Of a DNA stretch of 64,000 bases, positions 1-7,455 are shown piece after piece. The stretch is from NCBI RefSeq assembly GCF_002954765.1, contig NZ_MTPW01000001.1:248001-312000 (forward strand), read 5' to 3'. The position numbers and the translations under genes are program-made. Position 1 is the first letter of the stretch; each line of letters starts with the position of its first letter. The notes under the pieces are model-generated. The model saw only the letters and a program-made list of their open reading frames with translations. It made no database searches and was not told the DNA's origin. This DNA is from Nonlabens arenilitoris (GTDB taxonomy: Bacteria; Bacteroidota; Bacteroidia; Flavobacteriales; Flavobacteriaceae).

Positions 1-108
1 AGTATGTTTATGGAAGATATGTATAGTTATAAGAGAGAGAAGGTGGTCACCGGAAATTTCACCTTTGTAGCCATAGATGACGATAAAAACCCAACTCCTA
101 TTTGCTAG
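1..108 (+). CDS. acyl-CoA thioesterase (hotdog fold), C-terminal fragment
   Basis: An open frame enters from the left edge and stops with TAG at 106-108. The 35 visible residues include VTGNFTFVAIDDDKNPTP, which resembles the last strand and tail of YciA/BFIT-type acyl-CoA hydrolases (typical ending G-x-F-T-F-V-A-I-D, then a Pro-rich tail). The family hydrolyses acyl-CoA thioesters in the cytoplasm. The next gene starts on the base after the stop codon, so the two are probably co-transcribed. The catalytic residues lie outside the window, so the call rests on the tail alone. Confidence 0.6.
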   Translation, partial: SMFMEDMYSYKREKVVTGNFTFVAIDDDKNPTPIC

Positions 109-774
109 ATGCGTAAATTTCTAAACATTACTGTTTTCACGATTTTAGGACTGGTGTTACTTGTTGTCATTCTACAATTCCACATCAACCGATCTAGTCG
201 TAATCTTATTTTTAAAAACGCAAATGAATTAAAACCTGCATATGTCGGTATAGTTTTGGGAGCAAGTGTACGACCAGATAAGAGCCTCTCACCTATTTTA
301 CAAGATCGAGTTGATAAAGCTTATGAATTATATCATAAAGGTATTATTAAAAAATTCTTATTGAGTGGTGATCATGGTCAAGAAGATTATGACGAAGTGA
401 ATGCTATGCGCCGTTATTTAAATGATAAAGGTGTCTCTAATGAGGACATTTTTCTAGATCATGCTGGTTTTGACACCTATGACAGTTTGTTTAGAGCACG
501 TGAGATTTTTCAGGTAGAAAATGCTATCGTGATAACGCAAAAATTTCATCTGCCTCGTGCTATATATGTAGGCAAAAAGATGGGATTAGAGTTGCAAGGT
601 TTTATCGCTGACAATAGAGAATACCCAGGAAATGCACATTTCACTCGTAGAGAATGGCTAGCAAACATAAAAGCTTGGCTTGAATTAAACATTGAAAAAA
701 GCCCTACTTACAGTGGTAAAATTATTCCTATAACAGGAAACAGCAATCCCAGTCACGATAATAAATTAAACTAA
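109..774 (+). CDS. SanA/YdcF-like DUF218 membrane-anchored protein
   Basis: 221 aa. A single N-terminal membrane segment (about residues 5-24, very Leu/Val/Ile-rich) precedes a DUF218 domain. Recognisable blocks are the first strand IVLGASVRPDKSLSPILQDR, the segment LLSGDHGQEDYDE, then DHAGFDTYDS and VITQKFHLPRA. This order matches SanA (vancomycin-sensitivity envelope protein) and YdcF. The domain probably faces the periplasm. The biochemical activity of the family is poorly defined, with roles suggested in envelope barrier function. The ATG directly follows the stop of the thioesterase gene. Confidence 0.8.
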   Translation: MRKFLNITVFTILGLVLLVVILQFHINRSSRNLIFKNANELKPAYVGIVLGASVRPDKSLSPILQDRVDKAYELYHKGIIKKFLLSGDHGQEDYDEVNAMRRYLNDKGVSNEDIFLDHAGFDTYDSLFRAREIFQVENAIVITQKFHLPRAIYVGKKMGLELQGFIADNREYPGNAHFTRREWLANIKAWLELNIEKSPTYSGKIIPITGNSNPSHDNKLN

Positions 775-850
775 GGTTACATTTATTACTTAAAACTTCA
801 ATAAAAAAGGCTCTATAATTGTTAAAGCCTGTTAAGTTCTTTGCCAAGAA

Positions 851-871
851 TTAAGATAAGTTTTATCTTAA
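851..871. promoter_or_regulatory. 9-bp inverted repeat between sanA-like gene and small ORF
   Basis: TTAAGATAA and TTATCTTAA flank a 3-base loop. It lies 77 bases after the DUF218 stop and 8 bases before the ATG of the 47-aa ORF. It could be a weak terminator or an operator. The lack of a long T run just after it argues against a strong terminator. Confidence 0.35.
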
Positions 872-879
872 AATAAAAA

Positions 880-1023
880 ATGGAAACACATAAACCCGAA
901 AAAATCAGCAAAAAGGAACAGGCCATAAATTTAGAGCAAACACATGGCAAGAAAATTAATCATCAAGTAAAAAATAAAAAAGAACATCACCAACCAAGAG
1001 ATGAAATAAAAACACAATCCTAA
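880..1023 (+). CDS. small Lys/His-rich hypothetical protein (47 aa)
   Basis: ATG at 880, TAA at 1021-1023. The product is very hydrophilic, with many Lys, His, Gln and Glu, no hydrophobic core and no Cys (it begins METHKPEKISKKEQAINLEQ). It looks disordered and may bind nucleic acid, but I recognise no family. In favour of a real gene is a strong terminator starting 5 bases after the stop codon and the A-rich stretch just before the ATG, typical of Bacteroidota starts. It may still be a chance ORF. Confidence 0.4.
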   Translation: METHKPEKISKKEQAINLEQTHGKKINHQVKNKKEHHQPRDEIKTQS

Positions 1024-1027
1024 AATT

Positions 1028-1058
1028 AAAAATCTACTTAAAAAAAGTAGATTTTTTT
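1028..1058 (+). terminator. rho-independent terminator
   Basis: The stem AATCTACTT / AAGTAGATT (1031-1039 and 1045-1053) encloses an A-rich loop and is followed by a run of T. It closes the transcript of the small ORF and insulates the downstream tRNA. Confidence 0.75.
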
Positions 1059-1090
1059 ATGCCAAATTATAATTAACCAAAGAATAATTA

Positions 1091-1098
1091 TATATTTG
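1091..1098 (+). promoter_or_regulatory. -7 box of tRNA-Ser promoter
   Basis: TATATTTG matches the Bacteroidota -7 element TAnnTTTG and lies 36 bases before the mature tRNA. No clear TTG -33 element is seen. The same octamer precedes tRNA-Lys in this window. Confidence 0.5.
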
Positions 1099-1134
1099 CA
1101 ACCGCTTAAGCGAAAACATTTTTGCTTATCGACT

Positions 1135-1219
1135 GGAGAAGTGGCAGAGTGGTCGAATGCACTGGTCTTGAAAACCAGCGAGGGTCACACCTCCGGGGGT
1201 TCGAATCCCTCCTTCTCCG
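1135..1219 (+). tRNA. tRNA-Ser(UGA)
   Basis: The acceptor stem GGAGAAG (1135-1141) pairs with CTTCTCC (1212-1218), and G1219 is the discriminator. The anticodon stem CTGGT/ACCAG encloses CTTGAAA, giving anticodon TGA at 1169-1171. A long variable arm (class II tRNA) and the T-loop GGTTCGAATCC are present. CCA is not encoded. Confidence 0.97.
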
Positions 1220-1222
1220 CAA

Positions 1223-1261
1223 AAACCCTGATAGTCATTTGATTATCAGGGTTTATTTTTT
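1223..1261 (+). terminator. terminator after tRNA-Ser
   Basis: An 11-bp perfect stem AAACCCTGATA / TATCAGGGTTT (1223-1233 and 1244-1254) is followed by a T-rich tract. It ends the tRNA transcript. Confidence 0.8.
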
Positions 1262-1302
1262 TGGAAATATTTATAAATCAATTTTCTCTTTTATTTATAT
1301 AT

Positions 1303-1938
1303 TTAATCCAGTATTAATAAATCTAGTTGTTCTAAAGTTTTTAATACCATCTTGCAGTAATCTCTAATTGCCTTCTTTTCACTATCGAGTTTAGTAACGT
1401 TTACCGAAGCTTTCCAAATAACCTGACGTTCTTTACCTGGACATATACCATACAAAACACTCTCAGCATGATAAATGGTATAACTTTCTAATTGCTCATC
1501 TGAATAATATAAATCTTGATTTGAATAATAATCATCATTAAATGTTTCAAATGTCTTATTGAAATTACGATAAGATTTAATTAAAGTAACCTTGTTCTCT
1601 GCTCCTATAACTTTTGACACCAATATCGCATCATAACCATTTTCTAAAAGTCTATTTTCTACATTTTTAATTTCTTGCTCAGTCTTAGGCCTTTTTGTAA
1701 AACTATCGCCAAAAAAATGATCACTATTCCACGCATTAACGCCCTTCATATTCAACTGTTCGACTAAACGATTCTCAAAATACTGTCTGTTTTCAACATC
1801 ATTGGATATGGCGAGTATAAGAATTTTTTGAGCTTGAAAATTTTCAACCTCTGGATTTTTCCAATTTTCAATTAACTCAGCATCTGAACAACTAGATAAT
1901 CCGATAATAACCAAAACAATAAATATTAAACTCTTCAT
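1303..1938 (-). CDS. predicted lipoprotein, unknown function
   Basis: 211 aa. The signal peptide has a lipobox LSSC (Cys17), giving a lipid-anchored envelope protein. The mature part begins SDAELIENWKNPEV and continues KILILAISNDVENRQYFENR; the segment LLENGYDAILVSKVIG follows. An alpha/beta domain that computes a strand then recruits a second gene-product-like segment is typical of DUF4136/CsgG-like envelope lipoproteins, but I cannot assign a family firmly. It starts 26 bases after the stop of the first Usp gene on the same strand, so it is probably transcribed from that Usp promoter and may share its stress response. Confidence 0.7.
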   Translation of the reverse strand: MKSLIFIVLVIIGLSSCSDAELIENWKNPEVENFQAQKILILAISNDVENRQYFENRLVEQLNMKGVNAWNSDHFFGDSFTKRPKTEQEIKNVENRLLENGYDAILVSKVIGAENKVTLIKSYRNFNKTFETFNDDYYSNQDLYYSDEQLESYTIYHAESVLYGICPGKERQVIWKASVNVTKLDSEKKAIRDYCKMVLKTLEQLDLLILD

Positions 1939-1964
1939 GCCTTAACTTTAAATGGTTTCTTGCT

Positions 1965-2816
1965 TTAGTGAATCGTATCATGCATAACCAGTAAGGGCAC
2001 CTTGCTAAACATTCCTAGTTCCTTCACCATAGGTGTAGAAAATACAGAATCAATAAAGGAATGCTTTCTATTGATAAAAGAAACCATATCGCTACCACGA
2101 CTTTCTACAAATCGTTTTACACTGCTATTGACATTAGAACCTCCTATGTAATGCAAACTAAAAGAAGCACCTTCCAAACATTCTTCTAACAATAGCTTAT
2201 TTTCTTCTTGTTCAATAGTTAAATCTGGATGGTCGTTTACGTGTAATACACAAATATTAGCATTTTGTAATCGGGCTATTTCTACTAGATGTATTAGCTC
2301 TTTTCTCTTATAATGAGTCTTAAAACTAGTAGGGAAAACAATTTCTTTAATATGGATCAATCTTACATCTAAAGGGATTCCTAGTATCGGAGAACTACGT
2401 AAGTTTTCCATTACATTTATTGTATTGCTCCCGAATAGCTTATTCTCATAATTACTAGCTCCTTTTGTACCCATGACCACTAGTTCAATATCCTTCTTCT
2501 CTATCGTTTCCTGAATGGCACTCAATGGATCATCCTGTAATGATATTGTTTGATACTCATGTTTATCATTAAGACCTCTAAAGTCTAACATCTCTAGAAC
2601 ATTTGACAAACCACTTGCCGATTTATTTTTTTCAAATTCAAATGCTAACGTTTCAATAGTACCTGTCATTAATTCACCTCTACTATGTTTTGTCGGGCTA
2701 TAAGCATTCAATAAATAGAATCTACATTCTATATTTTTAAAAAGTTCCGTGGCATACATAATCGCATTCCACGCGTTTTTAGAAAAATCAGTCGGTATTA
2801 AAATTTTCTTTTTCAT
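1965..2816 (-). CDS. universal stress protein, two UspA domains
   Basis: 283 aa, two fused UspA domains (about 1-150 and 155-283). The first starts KKILIPTDFSKNAWNAI and keeps the nucleotide-binding signature G-x2-G-x9-G-S as GTKGASNYENKLFGSN. The second lacks this signature and instead carries a motif shared by its neighbours around NRKHSFIDSVF. Usp proteins are cytosolic stress and energy-limitation proteins that often bind ATP. This is the last Usp gene of five in a row. It has its own Crp/Fnr-type promoter (2839-2881) and probably drives the lipoprotein gene behind it. Confidence 0.9.
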   Translation of the reverse strand: MKKKILIPTDFSKNAWNAIMYATELFKNIECRFYLLNAYSPTKHSRGELMTGTIETLAFEFEKNKSASGLSNVLEMLDFRGLNDKHEYQTISLQDDPLSAIQETIEKKDIELVVMGTKGASNYENKLFGSNTINVMENLRSSPILGIPLDVRLIHIKEIVFPTSFKTHYKRKELIHLVEIARLQNANICVLHVNDHPDLTIEQEENKLLLEECLEGASFSLHYIGGSNVNSSVKRFVESRGSDMVSFINRKHSFIDSVFSTPMVKELGMFSKVPLLVMHDTIH

Positions 2817-2838
2817 AGCTTTAAAATTAGATACTTGT

Positions 2839-2881
2839 TAAATTTAGACAGATCAATGATTAATAACTATGACATTAATCA
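2839..2881 (-). promoter_or_regulatory. Crp/Fnr-type box plus -7 promoter of usp gene 1965-2816
   Basis: On the minus strand TGATTAATGTCA (2870-2881, TGA-N6-TCA) is followed after exactly 23 nt by TAAATTTA (2839-2846), a TAnnTTTR -7 box, and 22 nt later by the ATG. The spacing puts the box centre near -41, the class II activator position. The same layout occurs at four other promoters of this island. Confidence 0.75.
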
Positions 2882-2884
2882 TAC

Positions 2885-3727
2885 TTATTCTGGCAGAATG
2901 AGCAACGGTAAATTTGCTTGAAAGCTTATCTTTTCAACCGTTGATGTTTTTATAAGATTCTTTAAAAAACTATATTTATGTAACAATAAAACCAACAAGT
3001 GGACACTTTGTTTCTCACAAAAATTCTTAATGTCAGCTTCTAAAGAATGTTCACTTAACATCCAATGCGTTGTAAATTCAACGTCTTTTAACTGATCTTT
3101 AAACTTTTCGAAGTGAGGTTGCACCTCATCAAAAATATCGGACTGGTCATGAAAATGAACCAACTCTAATTTTGAATTTTTTGCATTTATCATTTTTATT
3201 AAAAAGGCAATATTCTCTTGTTGATTATATTGCTTAAGATCAGTCGCATAAGCTATCTTCTTAGGACATACATAATCCACGTTTTCTGATATTAAGAAAA
3301 GTGGAATTGGGTTTATGTTTTTAATCGTATCAACAGCTTGGCTACCTAGAAAAATCTCTTTTAATCCAGACGCGCCTTTTGTTCCCATAACGACAAAGTG
3401 TACATCTAGGTTCTCTATTAAATCATTAATAATATCATTAAGAGGTAATGCCGCATACATCAATTCAACTTTTAATTTCTGTCCCGCACAATCTAATTGT
3501 ATACGATGTGATAACTGTTCTAATTGACAATGAACTGTTGCTCTTAACTTTGCAATAATCACTTCATTTGCTACCGGATCCATTTTACTTATAGTATCTT
3601 TTAAACTCCTTTCATAAGAGTGCACTAAATAAATACTACAATCCTCCGCAGGAAATAATTGTGACGCATAAAATAAGGCGTTATATGCATTTTCAGAAAA
3701 ATCAGTGGGTACAATTATAGAAGCCAT
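2885..3727 (-). CDS. universal stress protein, two UspA domains
   Basis: I choose the ATG at 3727 because MASIIVPTDFSENAYNA then aligns with the start of the other Usp proteins; an in-frame upstream extension to 3769 would add 14 residues and run through the -7 box of its promoter. 280 aa. The N-terminal domain has GTKGASGLKEIFLGSQ, a complete G-x2-G-x9-G-S nucleotide site. The C-terminal domain lacks it and shows HKYSFLKNLI at the equivalent place. It is very close to the next gene in sequence, which suggests local duplication. Confidence 0.9.
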   Translation of the reverse strand: MASIIVPTDFSENAYNALFYASQLFPAEDCSIYLVHSYERSLKDTISKMDPVANEVIIAKLRATVHCQLEQLSHRIQLDCAGQKLKVELMYAALPLNDIINDLIENLDVHFVVMGTKGASGLKEIFLGSQAVDTIKNINPIPLFLISENVDYVCPKKIAYATDLKQYNQQENIAFLIKMINAKNSKLELVHFHDQSDIFDEVQPHFEKFKDQLKDVEFTTHWMLSEHSLEADIKNFCEKQSVHLLVLLLHKYSFLKNLIKTSTVEKISFQANLPLLILPE

Positions 3728-3745
3728 AATCATTATTTTAGATGT

Positions 3746-3788
3746 TAAAACTATAGCTTGTAAAAACAAGTATCTATGATAAAAATCA
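3746..3788 (-). promoter_or_regulatory. Crp/Fnr-type box plus -7 promoter of usp gene 2885-3727
   Basis: Minus strand: TGATTTTTATCA (3777-3788), 23 nt, TAGTTTTA (3746-3753), then 18 nt to the ATG. The TCA half-site overlaps the stop codon of the upstream usp gene (3786-3788), so the promoter is embedded in the gene junction. Confidence 0.75.
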
Positions 3789-4634
3789 GTTCTGAGTAGG
3801 TAAAATTAAAAAAGGAACACTTGCATGATGAACTACTTTTTTAACTACAGGTTTAAACAACAAATTCTCAAAAAAGTTATGCTTATTGTGTACTAAAACG
3901 AGCAAATCGATACCATGTCTAGATTGAAAATCATCCATTGCATCTAGGACGTCCATACCTTTTACAATTTGAGTAAGATGTGCATCACGTTTAAAAAATG
4001 CGTTTAGAGACTCCATATTTGCAACTTGCTGCGACGTTAGACTATTGCCATCATAGGCATTTAAAAAGATTAGTCTAGAGATATTTTTATTACAAATATT
4101 TTCAAGCAAATACATACCAGTATGATGTTCGTTTGTTTTATAATCAGTAGTAAATAAAATATCCTTAGGCTGCTTATAGCTATAACCTTGTGGCACACCT
4201 ATAACTGGCACCTTGGCATTTTTTATAACATGCATTGTTTGCGAGCCTATAAAAACTTCTTTAAGTCCAGAAGCTCCATTTGTTCCCATAATAATGAGGT
4301 CCAAATCATAATCGTTGACCAGTTCATTTACCTCAATACTTAACATATTAAAGGTAGAGATACCTTTAAAGACGTGATGCTCATCCCTATATTTTGCACT
4401 CACCTCATCAATGACTTTTTGCACTTGTTCCTTAGACTTCTTTTTAAACAATTCTCCTATTTCTAGATCTAAACCAGGATCATTACCATATGTAGTAGAA
4501 GTATAAAGAGCAACAGGCTCATAAGTATTGAGAACATAAAAATTACAATCTTCATTTCTAAAAAGCTGCACAGCATATTCTATTGCGTTGATGGAAGCTG
4601 CAGAAAAATCGGTAGGTAAAAGGATCTTTTTCAT
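3786..4634 (-). CDS. universal stress protein, two UspA domains
   Basis: 282 aa. Starts KKILLPTDFSAASINAIEYA. The nucleotide-binding motif is GTNGASGLKEVFIGSQ in the first domain. The second domain ends with HNKHNFFENLL and a hydrophobic strand FLILPTQN. Only 11 bases separate it from the preceding usp gene (4646-5443), and no TGA-N6-TCA box lies in that gap, so it should be the second gene of a two-gene transcript. Confidence 0.9.
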   Translation of the reverse strand: MKKILLPTDFSAASINAIEYAVQLFRNEDCNFYVLNTYEPVALYTSTTYGNDPGLDLEIGELFKKKSKEQVQKVIDEVSAKYRDEHHVFKGISTFNMLSIEVNELVNDYDLDLIIMGTNGASGLKEVFIGSQTMHVIKNAKVPVIGVPQGYSYKQPKDILFTTDYKTNEHHTGMYLLENICNKNISRLIFLNAYDGNSLTSQQVANMESLNAFFKRDAHLTQIVKGMDVLDAMDDFQSRHGIDLLVLVHNKHNFFENLLFKPVVKKVVHHASVPFLILPTQN

Positions 4635-4645
4635 AATAAATTATT

Positions 4646-5443
4646 TTATCGTGCTAGATTTTGAAGAATTAAAAAAGGAATTTTAAGATGTAATCCTAGA
4701 GCATCTATAGTAGTTGTTTTTAAGAAAGACTCTAGAAAAGAATGCTTGGAATTAACCAAAACCAATAAATCAATATCATTCTTATTTATAAAATTGTTAA
4801 TGACGGTAGTTCCATCGCCTAGATCGTGACGAGTATATTTTGTTACGCTTTCGCGAAAGCGTGATTCCCAGAATTCCTTAACCTCAATTTGTCTTTGAGA
4901 TAATTTATCAAACTGTGCTATATGCAGCAAATGCAACGAAGAACGATGTTGAAGTGCCAGATTACTTATTAAATCTAGTTCTCTATCTTTAAAAGGCACT
5001 TGCAGCCCAGAAGGAAATAGAATACTATCTGGACTTTTATACTCTAACTCGAGCGGTATAGCAAGTACAGGACAGCTTACATTTTTAATAACTTGTAAAG
5101 TATTACTACCGAGGCTTCTCTTGCGATCTGCTGTTTTACCTTGTGTTCCCATTACTATTAAATCAGCATTTAAAATATCGACTTGATCATTAAGTTGCGT
5201 GATAAAATTTCCTGCGATTGCGCGTGTTTCAAAACGATGATGATGATTATAAGTTAAGTACTCTACACGCTCTAATAAATGATCTAACTTATCTTCATAA
5301 TCTTGCTGCTTATCCTGCATAGGAAAATCATACGTATGCAGTATTATAAACTGCGTTTCTTCTTCAGTGAAATACTGTATGGCACATTGTAATGCATTGA
5401 ATGCATTCTCTGAAAAATCTGTGGGAACAATGATAACTTTCAT
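4646..5443 (-). CDS. universal stress protein, two UspA domains
   Basis: 265 aa. Starts KVIIVPTDFSENAFNAL. The first domain keeps G-x2-G-x9-G-S as GTQGKTADRKRSLGSN. The second domain has NSKHSFLESFLK. Residues RFRES in the second half are encoded by the genome-wide palindrome GCTTTCGCGAAAGC (4847-4860), which here lies inside coding sequence. A Crp/Fnr-type promoter precedes it (5466-5508). Confidence 0.9.
   Translation of the reverse strand: MKVIIVPTDFSENAFNALQCAIQYFTEEETQFIILHTYDFPMQDKQQDYEDKLDHLLERVEYLTYNHHHRFETRAIAGNFITQLNDQVDILNADLIVMGTQGKTADRKRSLGSNTLQVIKNVSCPVLAIPLELEYKSPDSILFPSGLQVPFKDRELDLISNLALQHRSSLHLLHIAQFDKLSQRQIEVKEFWESRFRESVTKYTRHDLGDGTTVINNFINKNDIDLLVLVNSKHSFLESFLKTTTIDALGLHLKIPFLILQNLAR
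4847..4860. repeat. GCTTTCGCGAAAGC palindrome, copy 1
   Basis: Exact copy, inside the usp gene at 4646-5443, where it is read as R-F-R-E-S. Flanking bases extend the symmetry by two pairs (AC...GT). Confidence 0.9.
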
Positions 5444-5465
5444 AATGGCGTTGTATTTATTGTTA

Positions 5466-5508
5466 TAAATCTATGATTTACAACACTTAAAAACTATGAC
5501 ATTAATCA
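5466..5508 (-). promoter_or_regulatory. Crp/Fnr-type box plus -7 promoter of usp genes 4646-5443 and 3786-4634
   Basis: Minus strand: TGATTAATGTCA (5497-5508), 23 nt, TAGATTTA (5466-5473), 22 nt to the ATG. The 12-base box is identical to the one at 2870-2881. Confidence 0.75.
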
Positions 5509-5516
5509 GTTAAGAG

Positions 5517-6323
5517 TTATTCATGTATAATTAGAAAAGGTACTTTTTTACGATAATTCATTGAATTAACATCTGTAGGTAAGAATAGAATATTTTCTAA
5601 AAAATTAATGTTTTTAGCAAATAGGATTACTAACTCAACCTGATGAATATTGATAAATAATTGTAAAGCATCATCCATTGTTTTATCTAATACCGAGTGA
5701 AAACTACAAGAAAATTGTTGTAAAGTATTTTTAAGGAAAGATTTATTTTCTATTTGACTTTGCGTTAAAACTGTAAGACTGGTTTGCAATTGCAATATAT
5801 TAAGATGTGTCTGTGTGCGTTTTATAAAGCTAGTCAACATATAAATTGCCTTTGAACGATGTGTAAAATTAAAATCTGATAGTAAAACAACTTGTTTTAA
5901 AGGACTACATTTAAAACTTTGCGGCACTACAAGTACAGGGCATTTTACTCTTGTAATAATTGCTCTGGTATGAGTAGCATCTATCTGTCCGTTGTTACTA
6001 GCACTAAACACATCTGTACAAACAATCAAATCTATATCGTTACTATAAACGGCTTCTTTTATTTGAGTAATAAAACTGCCTTGCAATGATAGATTAACTA
6101 TTTTTTGATGTGGTGCTAGTAGTATCGTTAAGGACTCAATCTTATTTTTTATATAACAACTACATACATTTACATTACTGGACTCTACTTTACCTAAAGA
6201 ATTTAATGATGTAGCTGGCAATATGTAAAAGCAAATACCAGCGTCACGATACATAGATATGGCGCATTGCGCAGCAGCCCATGACGGATCTGTGTTATCT
6301 ACCGGTATAAGAATGTGTTTCAT
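5517..6323 (-). CDS. divergent universal stress protein-like, nucleotide motif lost
   Basis: I choose ATG 6323 (MKHILIPVDNTDPSWAAAQ) over the in-frame codon at 6344, which falls within the -7 box. 268 aa, two Usp-like domains. Unlike the four neighbours, the first domain has no G-x2-G-x9-G-S: the region reads VCTDVFSASNNGQIDATHT. The C-terminal motif is also changed (KNINFLENILF). It therefore probably does not bind ATP in the usual way, and may act through pairing with the other Usp proteins. It is first in the minus-strand usp array. Confidence 0.8.
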   Translation of the reverse strand: MKHILIPVDNTDPSWAAAQCAISMYRDAGICFYILPATSLNSLGKVESSNVNVCSCYIKNKIESLTILLAPHQKIVNLSLQGSFITQIKEAVYSNDIDLIVCTDVFSASNNGQIDATHTRAIITRVKCPVLVVPQSFKCSPLKQVVLLSDFNFTHRSKAIYMLTSFIKRTQTHLNILQLQTSLTVLTQSQIENKSFLKNTLQQFSCSFHSVLDKTMDDALQLFINIHQVELVILFAKNINFLENILFLPTDVNSMNYRKKVPFLIIHE

Positions 6324-6343
6324 TGCAAACTGCGTTGAGTTCA

Positions 6344-6386
6344 CAAATGTATCTGGACTAGTTTTATGAAATAATGATAAAAATCA
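6344..6386 (-). promoter_or_regulatory. Crp/Fnr-type box plus -7 promoter of usp gene 5517-6323
   Basis: Minus strand: TGATTTTTATCA (6375-6386), 23 nt, TACATTTG (6344-6351), an exact TAnnTTTG, then 20 nt to the ATG. It lies just after the stop of the regulator gene. Confidence 0.78.
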
Positions 6387-6398
6387 GTTTTAGAATAA

Positions 6399-7448
6399 TT
6401 ATTCAACTTTTTCTAGTCCATTTATATCTATAATTCTAATACTGCGACCTTCTATCTCAATAAGCCCATCCTTTTTAAATCCAGATAATGTGCGTATCAA
6501 ACTCTCTGTAGCAATTCCAGCAACGCCAGCTAGATCATTACGAGTGATGCATATATCCTCTTGGGCCTGTTTATTAAATGCACTAGCAAATTGAAGAATT
6601 GTTTGAGCAGTTTTCTTACGCACAGAACTGTAAGCCATTTGTACGAGTTGTGTTTTAATATGAGCTACGTTATGCGATAGCAATTGTAACAACTCCATCG
6701 ATAAGTTATTGCTATGGTATAGAATGTCTTTAAGCACAGACTTTGAAACACCTACTAGAGTTACATCTTCTAGCGCTTCTGCAGATTCCTCATAAGCTAC
6801 ATTATCTAGTATGGACGTAAATCCTAAAAACTCATCTTCTTTAAACAAAGAGGTGATTAATTCTTTTCCACTCTTGTCAATTTGATAAGTTTTAACAACA
6901 CCTCTAGTAATTAAGTAAATTCTATAAGAACGTGAGCCTTCTTGATAAATCACCTCTCCTTTTTTGAAACTGAGCTCCTCTCCATGATCGTCAAAGAAGT
7001 TTTTTAATTCATTAAGGTTGCGCAACTCCTCTTCTTCATTATTGGGTTTTGATGTACTATCTAATAGAGATTTAAAAATTTCAGCTTTGGCTATCCGAGT
7101 TTCTATTGCATTTAATAATTCTTCTTCTTCAAATGGTTTTGTCAAATAATCATCTGCACCTAGATCCATACCTTTACGTACCTCTTTGTGATCTGTTCTT
7201 GCTGACAGGAATATAAATGGAATCTGGTTGGTGTTTACATCTGAAGATAATGCCTCTAAAACGCCATATCCATCCACTTCAGGCATCATTATATCACAAA
7301 TGATAACGTCTGGATGAATCTTTTGAGCCTGCTCTATTCCTGCGCGACCATTAGGCGCTGTAATAACCTCATAATCTGATAGTTCGAGTAATTCTGCAGT
7401 ATTTTCTCTTAATGCAGCGTCATCTTCTATAATTAAGATTTTTTTCAT
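6399..7448 (-). CDS. response regulator with Crp/Fnr output (REC + cNMP-binding + HTH)
   Basis: 349 aa hybrid regulator. Residues 1-120 are a CheY-like receiver with the acidic pair E8/D9/D10, phospho-acceptor Asp52 in CDIMMPEVDG and Lys104 in YLTKPF. About 150-265 is a cyclic-nucleotide-binding-type beta roll (GEVIYQEGSRSYRIYLI). About 270-340 is a Crp-type winged helix (ICITRNDLAGVAGIATESLIRTL). Joining a receiver to a Crp/Fnr output is uncommon. I see no Cys cluster for an Fnr-type iron-sulfur centre. The adjacent PAS kinase is the obvious partner. The output type predicts TGA-N6-TCA sites, and such sites precede the neighbouring usp and terB-like genes. Confidence 0.88.
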   Translation of the reverse strand: MKKILIIEDDAALRENTAELLELSDYEVITAPNGRAGIEQAQKIHPDVIICDIMMPEVDGYGVLEALSSDVNTNQIPFIFLSARTDHKEVRKGMDLGADDYLTKPFEEEELLNAIETRIAKAEIFKSLLDSTSKPNNEEEELRNLNELKNFFDDHGEELSFKKGEVIYQEGSRSYRIYLITRGVVKTYQIDKSGKELITSLFKEDEFLGFTSILDNVAYEESAEALEDVTLVGVSKSVLKDILYHSNNLSMELLQLLSHNVAHIKTQLVQMAYSSVRKKTAQTILQFASAFNKQAQEDICITRNDLAGVAGIATESLIRTLSGFKKDGLIEIEGRSIRIIDINGLEKVE

Positions 7449-7455
7449 TATCGTA

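Noticed and set aside
1122..1367. 81-aa plus-strand ORF
   Set aside because: It overlaps tRNA-Ser and its terminator entirely; a shadow of the tRNA.
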